DNA of 64,000 nt from contig NW_020825359.1 of assembly GCF_003286085.1 (NCBI RefSeq), positions 471,501 to 535,500 on the forward strand. Reading direction: 5' to 3'. A program made the position numbers and the translations under genes. This DNA comes from Drosophila persimilis. Taxonomy: Eukaryota; Arthropoda; Insecta; Diptera; Drosophilidae. The stretch's first letter is position 1; each line of letters starts with the position of its first letter. Below, piece by piece: positions 21,717 through 32,900 of the stretch. The notes below the pieces were generated by a model. That model was not told where the DNA came from. It searched no databases and saw only the letters and a program-made list of their open reading frames with translations.

Positions 21717-22554
21717 CTAGAGTTTGGCGTTCTGTCGTATCCATGGCCGCAGCGCAGAGACGCGCTCGTAGCCGTCGGGGACCGACCGCCCGCAGCCGCC
21801 CAACACAAAGCTGGCCACGCCCACCAGGTTGCCGCCGTAGGTGGCAGGACCGCCGGAGTCGCCGTGGCAGGCCCCCTTCTCGGCCTCATGCAGCAGGCAC
21901 ATGGTCGTGTCTGATAGAGATCCATAGTAGCGCTGCTTGCACGTGTCGCGGGCGAGTGCGCGCACATGTGCATAGAGGAGCTCATCCGAAACGGGCCCGT
22001 TCTGGAAGATGGCCCCCCACCCGGAGATGTCCACAATGGAATCGTTGGGCGGATCACTGGTCGCCAGGGAAATGGCCTTTATATAGGAGCTGAACTTCAG
22101 AGGGGATGCCAAGCGGAGCACAGCCACATCATAGCCCGAGCCGCCGTACTGGGGATGCACAATCACCTGGGCCACATTCACGAGCACTCCCCCGCTGGAG
22201 AGGCGCAGACTGCCGGCCCGAATGCTCAGCTGTGAGGCGGGAGTTCTGCCAGAGAGGAGGTAGGATCAGTGGGAAAGGGAAAATCTACAATCCAGAAAGT
22301 ACTTAATTCTCTTACACATTCTTCCCCGACTTGACGCAGTGGGCGGCCGTCAGGACGTAGCTGGACGACAGGATGGAGCCACCGCAGGTGAATCGCTTGT
22401 TATGCCGCAGCGAGATCTGGTGGGGGAACTGCCCCGCCACGGCCCGAGTGCCGCCGACGATGCGGGGCGTGGCCCCATCGTCCAGATCTTGGCCGCGGAT
22501 GCCGCCGGCGATGCAGGTCATCAGGAGGAGAAATGCGGGGCTTCGTAAAGACAT
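21717..22554 (-). CDS. S1 family serine protease, catalytically complete (CG9676-like)
   Basis: This is a secreted chymotrypsin-fold protease of 255 residues. Minus-strand exons are 22554-22316 and 22245-21717, joined in phase 2 across a 70-bp intron. A signal peptide ([18 protein letters not shown]) precedes a short propeptide and the activation site PRIVGG. The triad is intact: His in LTAAHC, Asp in YDVAVLRL, Ser in GDSGGP. The residue six before the catalytic Ser (chymotrypsin position 189) is Gly rather than Asp, which argues against trypsin-type Lys/Arg cleavage and for a chymotrypsin- or elastase-like pocket. There are no clip or other accessory domains. It resembles my memory of D. melanogaster CG9676. 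It is the only member of this five-gene cluster that should be an active enzyme. Confidence 0.93.
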
Positions 22555-23234
22555 TTCCGGTTCTTCTTCGATTGGATTGTGGCTGGATCGACGCCTGGAT
22601 CCGCTTATTTATGATAGCCCTGTGGCCCCGTCATCATCATCAATGTCTCACAGTCAAGTCACTATCGGGGCTTGTCTTCGGTCTGGGCCCTAATGTCTGT
22701 TTCAATTAGGGCGCCTGCTCCAATGGGGGAGCTGTAATGAGAGGGTTGTGACATCACCCTCAAAAGGGAAGAACATGGCTTAGTACTGTGGAAAGACTAT
22801 TGAGATTTGCATATCTATCGGAACGGAATTAACTGCCAAAGGGATCGTCAGCCTTTGTTAGGGATCGCAGAATGACAACAAGATGGCTTAGATTGCCAAT
22901 CGTTTTCAGTTATTTTGCTTGCTTAATAACTGCATTCCAGTGTGATAGTGATCCCTGGCATTGTTAGATAAAAACAAGAGCCTCCCGCCATCGTGCTGAG
23001 CCATAAATTGTGCCATAAACATTTTATAGGGAATTAGTACGGTGCGGCAATCGCCAGCCTACGTCCAGTCCAGTGGCAATCGTCTCCTTATCCTTATCAC
23101 CATCAATCGAATGAGTCACCCCCAAATGCCGTCCCGACAATCACCGACTCTTACCGACCAAGAACAAACGACAGGGCCAATTAGTTGGGCCCCAGAGCCA
23201 TGAGGTAGTATAATATTGCTAAGGGATTAGGGAT
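22555..23234. other. Intergenic, between two protease-family genes
   Basis: Contains the presumed promoter of the 21717-22554 gene at its left edge (the minus strand reads ATCATAAATAAG at about 22602-22613, a weak TATA-like element). I see nothing else recognisable. Confidence 0.5.
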
Positions 23235-24070
23235 CTAGGCGATCAGCGGCTGCAGCCACTCGTAGAAGCTGGACACCCGCACGAACACGTCCGGATAGCG
23301 GGAGCCGCAGGCACCCACCACAAAGTTGGTCAGTCCAATAAGCTTGTTGTTGTAGACGGCTCCACTGCCCCCGTCGCCGTGGCAGGTGCCCTGCTTGAGC
23401 TCGTGGGCCAGGCAGAAGCTGGTCTTGTCGTGGGCGCTGTAGGCGTCCAGGCAGACCGCCTCCTCGGCGACGGTGAGCGTGAGCTCGCGGATCTTGTAGG
23501 AGTTGCTGCCCTCCACGGTGCGTCCCCAGCCGGCGACGCTGACGACGGAGCCCTGCGCGGGCAAGTCATCATCGCCGCTGGCAAGCTCCACGGCCATGAT
23601 GCGGTCGGTAAAGGCCAGAGCGGAGGTGAGGGTGATCACGGCCACATTGTTCTGCAGCTGGTAGAAGTCCGGGTGCACGGTGACCGACTCGACGTAGACA
23701 ACCTTTCCACCGGCATACTGATTGGTGCTGCCCACGCGGCACGTCAGGCGGCTGGGTTCGATCCTGGATGGGATGGGAATATTTTGTGGTTAAAAGATAT
23801 CCCTTCGTCTGTCTCTTGTGCGGGGCGGGGCTGCACTTACAGCTTTCCATCGCGGTACAGACAGTGGGCCGTGGTCACCAATTTTGTCGCGGACACGATG
23901 CTTGCGCCGCACACATGCGCATTGTCCACCCGCAGAGAGGCGGCATAGGGAGTGTCGGTGGGGCCAGCCTCGTCTCCGCCCAAGATGCGGCTCTTGAGGC
24001 CTGCCTGGCAGCCTCCTAGGAGTACAGAAAGGCAGAGCAGGACTACCACTAGGCCACTTGATTGGATCAT
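23235..24070 (-). CDS. S1 serine protease homologue, inactive (Asp and Ser lost)
   Basis: A secreted chymotrypsin-fold protein of 252 residues. Minus-strand exons are 24070-23841 and 23763-23235, joined in phase 2 across a 77-bp intron. It has a signal peptide, an activation-like site SRILGG, and the catalytic His in TTAHC. The Asp position reads QNNVAVITL (Asp to Asn) and the GDSGGP motif reads GDGGSG (Ser to Gly), so peptidase activity is not expected. The fold-defining cysteines remain, and the frame is clean over both exons, which argues for a functional homologue rather than a decayed gene. Its nearest relative in the window is the 25513-26367 gene: both share an NQYAGG segment followed by a conserved strand. 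Binding or cofactor functions are known for other insect serine protease homologues; its role here is unknown. Confidence 0.92.
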
Positions 24071-25512
24071 CTCTCTCTCTCTTTCTTTTTGTGAAGTACC
24101 TTTTCTATTGGGGGTGAATGGGTGCTTCCTCCGCCACCGATGGTTGGAACTGAAATGCGTAGCGCAAAGGCCGACCGTTTAAGTGGACAACACCACGCAG
24201 AACCCCCCTCTAAAAGCAGCTCCCCCCTTAGCTGGTCTTATCTGGGGCTTGGACATCGGAATAAATCTAATCTTATCGCGGCCTTTTCCAAGCTAAATTG
24301 GACGTTAGGCGATGTTATTTCCCCCGATCAATTCGCACACAGAAATACACACTCGTAATATCGATTCGATTGCATTTGTAGAAGCAGAGTCCCCTCTCCT
24401 TCGCAGATCTATGACCATGACAACAAAATGGATCCAAGAAAGATAGGAAGATGAGTAAGCCGTGAGTCAGGAACCTGATTTTCGAGTGGGACGGAAAAAA
24501 ACCCCTGGAATGATCCACACAATCGAGAACATTTGAAATGCCTATTAGACTACCGAAACTCCTATGATATATGTAGATCTATAACAAATGTTAAATCTAC
24601 TGCTTTCTTATCGAATTAGGAATAGAAAAGGACTGACGAAGGAAAAGGTCTTTCTAGCAACAAATTCCAAATTTAGCACTACAGATATCGAGACTGGGGT
24701 TTTCCCTAGATCTATACCAATAGATATCTCAATTGGAAAGTATTATTAGCGATTACCGAAATGCAGCTATAAATATTTTCCTAAGCCACAGTAGACCTGC
24801 GATTATTGCTGGCCAAATATGACGATTCCAGACTCAAGAGGTTTCCGTAGATCTCTATCACATTATAATGGAGTGTTAATAGAAATAATAATTCGTCGAT
24901 TTTCTATAATTGGCGGTGAAATTGATCTCATATAATTGTTAATCGATAAGTAAACCTTGCTTGTCATTGGCTAAATTTGTTTATAGTTTCCCACTCGACC
25001 TCGATCAGGAATAGCTTCTGGCTAGCTCTGCGTTTAATCCGAAATCTCGGGATTTTTTAGGTTTCTATCAATCCAGAGTAAATCGATAAGAAAGCCTTAG
25101 TAACAGGATAGAAATATTTCCAATTGAAAAGCCTGATCGGCCCTCCCGACTGCCCAAAGTCGGTCAATCCCTTAGCGCTAAAATCGAAGTATACCAATGG
25201 ACCCTTCAAGGTCAGTTATGGAACCTTTGACCAGGGAAAAGTTTTGCAGCCAATCATGCAGTAAAGACGCCACAAAACGAGGCCGCCTATCAGGCCAAAT
25301 TTATGGCCGTCACTAAATTCTATAGCCTATAGTTTCTCTCTTCTTGGAAGCCCCCATAAACCGGGTCTGGGGCTGCTCCGAATTTTGGATTAGCCATGGA
25401 AACACATTATGTTCTTGTTTATAGGAGAAAGCACTTTATGCACATGAAAAAAAAAATGTTGAAAAAAAAGCGCATCTTCATCCTATGGTGTTCTCCTGCA
25501 GATACTCGTAGT
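24071..25512. other. Intergenic, AT-rich, no gene seen
   Basis: No open frame with protein-like composition and no recognisable repeat family. CGAT-containing sites are scattered through it (for example ATCGATAAG at about 24942 and 25082). Confidence 0.5.
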
Positions 25513-26367
25513 CTACTGAGCATTTGCCTCGATCCAATCGAGATAGTAGTAGATGCGAGAGGCCACGTCCGGGTAGGAGCTGCCGCAGTCCGCGAACTGG
25601 AAGCTGGTGATGCCCTGAAGCACCTTGTTGTCATCAATGACAGCGGCACCGGCATCACCGCGGCAGATGCCCTCCTTCTCGGCACTGGTCAGGCACAGGC
25701 AGGATTCGTAGCCATAGCCGGCGGCCAGCTCGCAGTAGGGAGAGCTCAGCGTATTGTAGTTGGCCTTCTGCAGCTTGTAGGGGGCCGAGCCGTCAGAGAC
25801 CTCGCCCCAGCCAGCCACATAGACGGGTGTGCCGTTGGGCAGCTCCGTGGACTCCTCCTCGGCGGAGCCCTCCTCCACCTTGGTGGGCAGGGTAACGGCC
25901 GTAATGCGCTCCGTGAATACCAGGGGCTCACTTAGCGTGATGATGGCCAGATCGTGCAGGAAGTTTCCGTACGAGGGATGAATGAGGACGCTATTTACAT
26001 TCACGATCTGCCCGCCGGCATACTGGTTGATGCTGCCCACGCGCACGCCCAAGGTGCTGGCAGCCACCCTGCAGAAGGAATTGATTAGAAGGAGGGTCAC
26101 CACTTGGGTTGGGTCGGGGTCACCGGTCAATACTCACGGTGTTGTGCCCATATCGGACACGCAATGGGCGGCGGTCAGCAGATGGGTGTTGGAGATGATG
26201 CTGGCCATGCAGGTGTGGGCCTTGTTGTGGCGTAGTGAGGCCGACCAGGGAAAATCGAAGGCGGTGGCATCTTCGCCGCCTAGAATGCGGCCCTCGGGCG
26301 AGGACTGAGCCACCGAGAGGAGCAGGGACAGGGCTAGCAGAGCGAGCGCTAGACGTGGAACAGCCAT
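25513..26367 (-). CDS. S1 serine protease homologue, inactive (Ser to Ala)
   Basis: A secreted chymotrypsin-fold protein of 261 residues. Minus-strand exons are 26367-26138 and 26068-25513, phase-2 junction, 69-bp intron. A signal peptide (MAVPRLALALLALSLLLSVA) and activation-like site GRILGGED are present. His is kept in LTAAHC and Asp in HDLAIITL, but the nucleophile motif reads GDAGAA, so Ser is Ala and the oxyanion-loop glycine/proline are also changed. It has an acidic insertion (EEGSAEEESTE) about 110 residues before the end that its neighbours lack. Closest to the 23235-24070 gene. A TCAGTT initiator-like element lies about 20 bp before the start codon on the minus strand. Confidence 0.92.
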
Positions 26368-26598
26368 GGCGTTGGAATATCAACTGATTCCAATGGCCAA
26401 TCGATAGCCACTCCACGGCCAACCCTAGCCCCAACCAAAGCCCCAGCATTCCGCCGTCCCGCTTTCCTGGCCCGGCCTGCAGCTCTTCAGCTAATCTTGA
26501 GCACAAACAACGATAAGCGTCGGGGCGATTTACGAGCCGTCCCGCAATCGATAAGATTCGGCTATGGGTAAACCTATCCCCGGCACCATAAAAGCCTC

Positions 26599-26636
26599 TA
26601 TAAAGGGCTCCAGACTAGGAAGCGGACTGCTCAGTT
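26599..26636 (+). promoter_or_regulatory. TATA box and initiator of the 26652 gene
   Basis: TATAAAG at 26599-26605 is followed by the Drosophila initiator TCAGTT at 26631-26636. The TATA start to initiator A spacing is 34 bp, and the initiator is only about 20 bp before the start codon, giving a very short leader like those of other Drosophila gut-type protease genes. Confidence 0.75.
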
Positions 26637-26651
26637 TTCTTCAAAGCCAGC

Positions 26652-27469
26652 ATGCATTCAGTTCAGACACTCCTCGTCCTTCTCCTGGCAGTGGCCATGG
26701 GCGTGCAGGCCTCCCGGCTGCCCGCGGATGTCGGCTCCCATCCATATGCCATCTCCCTGCAGCGCAATGGAGCCCATATCGCCGGCGGTGCTCTGATCAG
26801 CCAGCGATGGGCTCTGACCGCCGCCCACTGTGTGACCGTGGGTGGGGGTCAGGAAAGGTAGAACCGCGCCCGCTCGAAAAAAGAGTCGAGTCACCCATTA
26901 ATATCTGCCACTAATCTTCCCGTAGCTATCCCGCCCGCACATTCCTCGTCCGCGCTGGCAGTATTCAGCGCCTTGTTGGGGGCCAGCTGGTGGCCCTCTC
27001 TAGGATCGTGGTGCATAGCGACTACTCCAGCGGCGGCGCTGGTGCCAACGATCTGGCCCTCTTGGAGCTGGCCTCCCCATTGACCCTTAACGCCAACACC
27101 CAGCCCATTGGGCTGGCCAGCGAGCGTCCTGCCGTGGGCTCCCAGATCACCTTCGCCGGCTGGGGAGCGTCACAGCCCGACGGAGCGCTCAGTCACGGCC
27201 TGCAGGTGGCCACCAGGCAGTCGATCAGTGCCGATGCGTGCCAGGAGTCCTTGTTCCTCAGTCAGCAAGATCTTCTCTGCCTGGTACCCGAAACGGATGA
27301 CGTGGAGAGCTCTGGTCTCTGCACCGGCGACGCCGGATCCCCGGCTGTCTACAACAACCAATTGGTGGGCATTGCCGCCTTCTTTGTCAGCAGCTGCGGC
27401 ACCGAGCAGCCCGATGGCTACGTGGATGTGACCCAGCACCTCGACTGGATAGCCGAGAACAGTGCTTGA
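26652..27469 (+). CDS. S1 serine protease homologue, inactive, no activation site (CG4653-like)
   Basis: A secreted chymotrypsin-fold protein of 249 residues, on the opposite strand to the other four cluster members. Exons are 26652-26857 and 26926-27469, phase-2 junction, 68-bp intron. A signal peptide ([17 protein letters not shown]) leads directly into the first beta strand. The usual Arg/Lys-IVGG activation sequence is replaced by [16 protein letters not shown], so zymogen activation by N-terminal insertion is unlikely. His in LTAAHC and Asp in NDLALLEL are kept, but GDSGGP reads GDAGSP (Ser to Ala). A TATA box and initiator are immediately upstream, and an AATAAA overlaps the region just after the stop. 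It recalls D. melanogaster CG4653, from memory only. Confidence 0.92.
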
Positions 27470-28523
27470 ATAAAACCAATCAAAAACTCTCAAAATTTGT
27501 ATCTTCCCAAAATGGAATGGCTTCCAAGGCCCAGTCCATGGGTCATTATCTTTTTCTTAAGCCTAGGTTCAAGTCTTCTCTCTAATATGTATCGTGAACT
27601 TCATTTCGATAGGTTTTAGTGGTAGTTTCAAGAACTGGCAGCTGCATTCCCTGAAAAGTTATAGTTTAAGTCTATCTTAATTTAAAATATCAATTTGAAT
27701 GCTTAATATTTTCAAGACGGTAAGCATAAGCTGCAAAGGGTCTTCGGCTGATTCATAGCTGTATTCGTTAGCTTTTCAGAATTTTAATGTCGTTCAACAC
27801 TGAGTGTAACATACTCAAGTTATGTGGAAAAACGCAAGCTTACTTCAGAAAGAAAACATTAAACAAAACTCATAATTAATGACGAATTTGTTGTGCCCCA
27901 AATCTATTCATCTGATGTTGGAATTTTATTTGGCTGTTGACTAGTGCCATCACCAATTTTATTTGAATGTGTTTCTAAGCTTTGGTTTAATAAAAATCAC
28001 ATGGAACTATGGATCTGCCAGGGTATCTACAACTTTGTTACCCCATGCTGGTCTTTTTAATGTACTTTTTCTACCTAATAGACGGAATTTCTATCACACA
28101 ATCTAATCTAATAATCGTATATGAAGTGTGTATAACGTACATTGAAGTTTTTTCTGAATGGTGGTACCTTAGCAATAAGCCTTTTTCCTTTTTCTTGAAG
28201 GCCTTTGCTGGTTGGACTATATTTTAGAATGTAATCCAGGTGTCATTCTCTACAGAATATCGTAGAAAAACTCTTATATTCTTGAATGGGTAAGACACCG
28301 ATTGGACCAAGGTCCAAAAGTCATTTCCTAAAATACGTATAAGTGTACGAAAAATGGATAGATAACCATTTTTGCCTGTTAGAAACATCCGATGGACCTT
28401 TTCGTACGTTCCATTCCCCTATCACATAATCCCTGTTGATGAACTGGGCTTCCATTTCTGTCCCGGAAACAGCATTGAGACACTCTCTTCTTGCTTGAAT
28501 ATGAAATAAGGTAGTTTTGAAAT
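27470..28523. other. Intergenic, AT-rich, no gene seen
   Basis: Begins with the AATAAAA poly(A) signal of the preceding gene. The rest has no convincing frame and no familiar repeat. Confidence 0.5.
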
Positions 28524-29345
28524 TTATTGGATATGCTGCTGGATCCAATCATAGTTGGCCGCAATGCTGATGAAGCGCTCTGGGAGCAGGCCACCGCATT
28601 CGCCCAGCATCTCGCCGGCCAGACCCACCAGCTGCTGCTGGTAGACGGCAGGTCCGCCAATGTCGCCTCTGCAGATGCCATTGCGACGCTCATGGCCCAG
28701 GCAGAGCACTTGGTCGTTGTCCTGGGGCTCATCCTCGCTATAGCTCAAACGGCACTCACGGGCGGGCATTACGGCGGCCTGGCCAATCTGCAGGGTGCGG
28801 TGCATGTTGACCTCCGATTCGGTGGTGCGTCCAAAGCCGGATATATCCACATGGGCGCCCACTGGTGGGTTTTCGCTGGCCAGTGCCACGGCACTCACGT
28901 TCTCGTCGAAGACAATGGGCTCCTTGAGGCGGAGCAGTGCCAGGCCGGTCTTGAGGGTGTTGTAGTTGGGATTGATCGTGATTTCCTCAACGCGAATTTC
29001 CTTGCCGCCGGTGTAGAGATCCACGGATCCAAAGGTGATGCCAAAGAGGTTAGCAGACCAACTGAAAGTATAGGATAGATGAGCCTCGTTCATCCTCTTG
29101 CTTTATTCCCTTTCCACTTACGGCGTGCTCTTGCCATCGGAGCAGACACAGGTGAGAGCTGTGAGGGCATAGCGCTCGGCGATGATCACGGCACCGCAGT
29201 TGTAGCTGCCACCGATTGAGAGGGCAGCCTGGTAGGGCAGCTGACCGAGGACGGCGTCCTCGCCACCGGCCACACGACCCTGGGGTAGGGCCTGGCTCAG
29301 ACAGCAGGCCAGCAGGAGAAGTCCAGCGGATAGGGTGAGCTTCAT
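28524..29345 (-). CDS. S1 serine protease homologue with all three triad residues lost
   Basis: A secreted chymotrypsin-fold protein of 253 residues. Minus-strand exons are 29345-29122 and 29061-28524, phase-2 junction, 60-bp intron. The signal peptide (MKLTLSAGLLLLACCLSQAL) and activation-like GRVAGGED are present. The catalytic His motif LTAAHC reads LTALTC (His to Thr), Asp reads TGLALLRL (Asp to Gly), and GDSGGP reads GDIGGP (Ser to Ile). Length, cysteines near the former catalytic motifs and clean splice sites are kept, so the fold seems to be under selection without catalysis. A TATAAAAG box lies on the minus strand at 29405-29398, about 55 bp before the start codon. Confidence 0.92.
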
Positions 29346-29397
29346 GGTTCGTTCTTCTTTTGGTCAAGAGATGGCGTGAGATGGTGCCGGCCCTCTG

Positions 29398-29405
29398 CTT
29401 TTATA
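29398..29405 (-). promoter_or_regulatory. TATA box of the 28524-29345 gene
   Basis: The minus strand reads TATAAAAG, 53-60 bp upstream of the ATG, a spacing that fits a short-leader TATA promoter. Confidence 0.65.
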
Positions 29406-29917
29406 GGCAATCTGCCTGGAGGTGGGAGTATCTTATCGGGTCCCATGGAGCCAGATAGGGTATAGATAGTGTCATCCGGTCATAGTCGCCGAGCTGATTA
29501 GACAAGCCGAAGAAGCCTTCGGATGGGGCATGGGGTATCTGTACTGATCTATTTCTGGGAACTCGCCAGGCCAGGCCGGGCCTCTTTGCTCTGGTATCAA
29601 TGAACTCTGATCGCCGATCGCTGCTCGCTGACCAGCTTGCTAGCCTGCTAGCCTGCCAGGGGAACACGTTTCAGTGTCACAGAGTCAGAGTCAGAGCCAC
29701 AGCCACAGCCACAGCCACCGAGAGAGGCCAATGATCGCGTCTGGTGGCACGTAGCACATTCGATTTGGCCTCAGCCGCACAACCTGTTGCTGCCTGCTGT
29801 CCATCTCCTCATCCTCATCCGTCAGAAACTCATCTGTCCACAATGTATCTTTCATGGTCTTTAAATGGTCTGCCTGGCGGCAGCTTTGTGCATTCGCAGA
29901 CTCGCCGTCGCCCCAAC
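29406..29917. other. Divergent promoter region between protease homologue and carboxypeptidase
   Basis: Contains a short GAGTCA/GCCACA repeat at about 29681-29718. The carboxypeptidase 5' untranslated region presumably lies in its right part; an in-frame upstream ATG at 29843 is an alternative start. Confidence 0.5.
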
Positions 29918-32900
29918 ATGATCTTGCGAAAGAGCATCGCTGGCCAGCTGCTGCAGCTGCTCGCCCTCATCATCATCCATGCCTCCTGCCACACCCTGAC
30001 CAGCGCCAAGACGGTGAACCCTGGCGGCGGAGAGCTCCAGCAGCAGCCACAACTGGAGCAGCAGCAGCCGATCCAGGGTCTGCCCGAGCCGAGAGCCTAC
30101 ATGCCGGATTCCCAGAACCTGGACTTTGTCTACCACGATCACGAGGAGCTCACGCGCTTCCTGAGGTGAGTCCCCTCCGCCCAGCTCTGTTTAGATGCAT
30201 TTCCATTGACATCCTTCCCTTCGACAGAGCCACCAGTGCCAGGTATCCCAACCTGACGGCCCTCTACTCGATTGGCAAGTCCATCCAGGGCCGTGATCTC
30301 TGGGTGATGGTGGTCAGCTCTTCGCCGTACGAGCACATGATCGGCAAGCCGGACGTCAAGTACGTGGGCAACATCCACGGCAACGAGCCTGTGGGCCGTG
30401 AGATGCTGCTGCACCTCATCCAGTACTTTGTGACCAGCTACAGCTCGGACCAGTATGTCAAGTGGCTGTTGGACAACACTCGTATCCACATTCTGCCCAC
30501 CATGAATCCGGATGGCTATGCGGTGTCCAAGGAGGGCACCTGCGATGGTGGTCAGGGCAGGTAAGAGGCTCGTTGCGAGTCATCACCACCTAAAGTCACC
30601 TTCCTCACGGATATTCCGCAGATACAATGCCCGCGGATTCGATTTGAACCGCAACTTTCCGGACTACTTCAAGCAGAACAACAAGCGCGGGCAGCCGGAG
30701 ACGGATGCGGTCAAGGACTGGATATCCAAGATACAGTTCGTGCTGAGCGGCAGCCTCCATGGAGGTGCCTTGGTGGCCAGTTACCCCTACGACAACACGC
30801 CAAACTCCAGTAAGTAGTCCGAGGAGTACGCCCCTAGATATAGCCAACCATTCTACCAGTTTAAACCCTCGCAGATGTGACTTACAGCCATTACAATATA
30901 TATTCTTGATCTCATCTCCCTGTCCGCTGTGTCCGCTTAGAACGAAAATATCCTTTAGCGTAGTCTTCTGCCAAAGACTATACAATTACCAAACTCTCAG
31001 CCTAAGTAGCAGTAACAAAAACAACAGTCTTTGGCAAGGTGCACAGAAGACATGTCTTTCGATCCCACGAATCCAATAAGAAAATGGATTTTGTGTCTGA
31101 TATTTGGATAGTCTTTGGGTGGGATCATTGTCTATATATGTTTGTTTGAATATAATCTGCAAGGGTATCCAAGGCGCATGCACTGTCTCGCTGTAGAGAT
31201 CAGATTTATAAAGCCTACTTTGTACTTTAATGCTTGCCTTCGCACCAATATGGCTGCTCAAAGGGATCTGCCGTTCGTCCGCCCTGTGCGCGAGTGAGTA
31301 CACATACTGCTGCCTGAGCGACCCATCTAACCGCGAATGCCCCTCTTCTCTTTTCCCCCCACATGTCCTCTGGGTGCAGTGTTCCAGACCTATTCGGCGG
31401 CCCCCTCGCTGACCCCCGACGACGATGTGCTGAAGCATCTGTCGCTGGTCTATGCCCGGAACCATGCCAAGATGTCCCGTGGAGTGGCCTGCAAGTCGGC
31501 CACGCCGGCCTTCGAGAACGGCATCACCAATGGAGCGGCCTGGTATCCCCTGACGGGGGGAATGCAGGACTACAATTACGTGTGGTATGGCTGCATGGAG
31601 ATCACGCTGGAGATCTCCTGCTGCAAGTTCCCGCCCGCCTACGAGCTGAAGAAGTACTGGGAGGACAATCAGCTGGTACGTTGCAAATACTCTCGAGTGT
31701 TTCTTTCCGATTCTCACTCGCCCCATCATGTAGTCCCTCATCAAATTCCTGGCCGAGGCGCATCGTGGTGTCCAAGGCTTCGTCTTCGATCCGGCGGGCA
31801 TGCCCATTGAGCGGGCCTCCATCAAGATCAAGGGACGCGACGTTGGCTTCCAGACCACCAAGTACGGCGAGTTCTGGCGCATTCTCCTGCCCGGCTACTA
31901 CAAGGCAGAGGTGAGTATTTGCATACTTTCGAACTTTCGACGATCATCCACTGATTATGGTGTGCATTCCTCTCAGGTCTTTGCCGAGGGCTTTGCCCCC
32001 CGCGAGGTGGAGTTCGTCATTGTGGAGCAGCATCCCACGCTGCTAAATGTGACGCTGCAGTCCTCAAAGGTAGGTCCATCCACTGCCCATCCACTTCCTA
32101 AGAAATTCACTTCCTGGTGCTGGCTAACCTTTACCCTCTAACCCAAGCCGTACCTGGTGGCCTCTTCAGTTGCCTCCAGCGTCACCACAGCCAAGACGCG
32201 TCGGGTGAACGACAAGCTGCAGTTGGCCGCTGACTAGATCGGAGCCCCCTCTGAACCGAGCTCCCGGTGTGAATGGCTGGCGTGTAAATACAGTCGGAAG
32301 TGCTTTAGTCTTAAGGTGTGCTAACACTACACTAACCCGATATGACCTCCGAAGCTCCTAGTAATCCTCATCCCCTTACTCATAGATATACTTATTTTCC
32401 ACATTCCCACTCCAATACGCCAACAATGTTCTATCTAGTTCCGCCATTAGTTTCTTCTTTATTTGAATACTAATGCACACTTTTTAGATCCTTTAGTTCA
32501 TCCTTTAGTTCCTGCCTGTAGTTCAATTCTTCCTGTAGTTCCTCCGCTTCCCAAGTAGTTTGTAGAGAATGCTCGATGGGAATACTATGTATAAATTGTA
32601 AGAGTTGTTCTGGTGTAAGAAAACCCATGCCATACGCTTAAGTGTTGCTTGTTATTGGTATTGTATAGAAAACTGAGTACAGAATCTTGGCTACGAGTGG
32701 ACAATAAACGTATCTCGAGTCTACTACTATTTGCAATCCCTCCCATTTCGATTTCACAGCGCATTGAGGGCATCGGCGGTCCAATGGTTTCCGTCGGCGG
32801 CGTTGGAGTTGGCGTTGGCGTTGGCGGCTCTCCGGGCGGCATATACAGGCCCATGCAGGCGGCGCAGCACTACAGGCCCCAAATGCCGCCATATGCGGCA

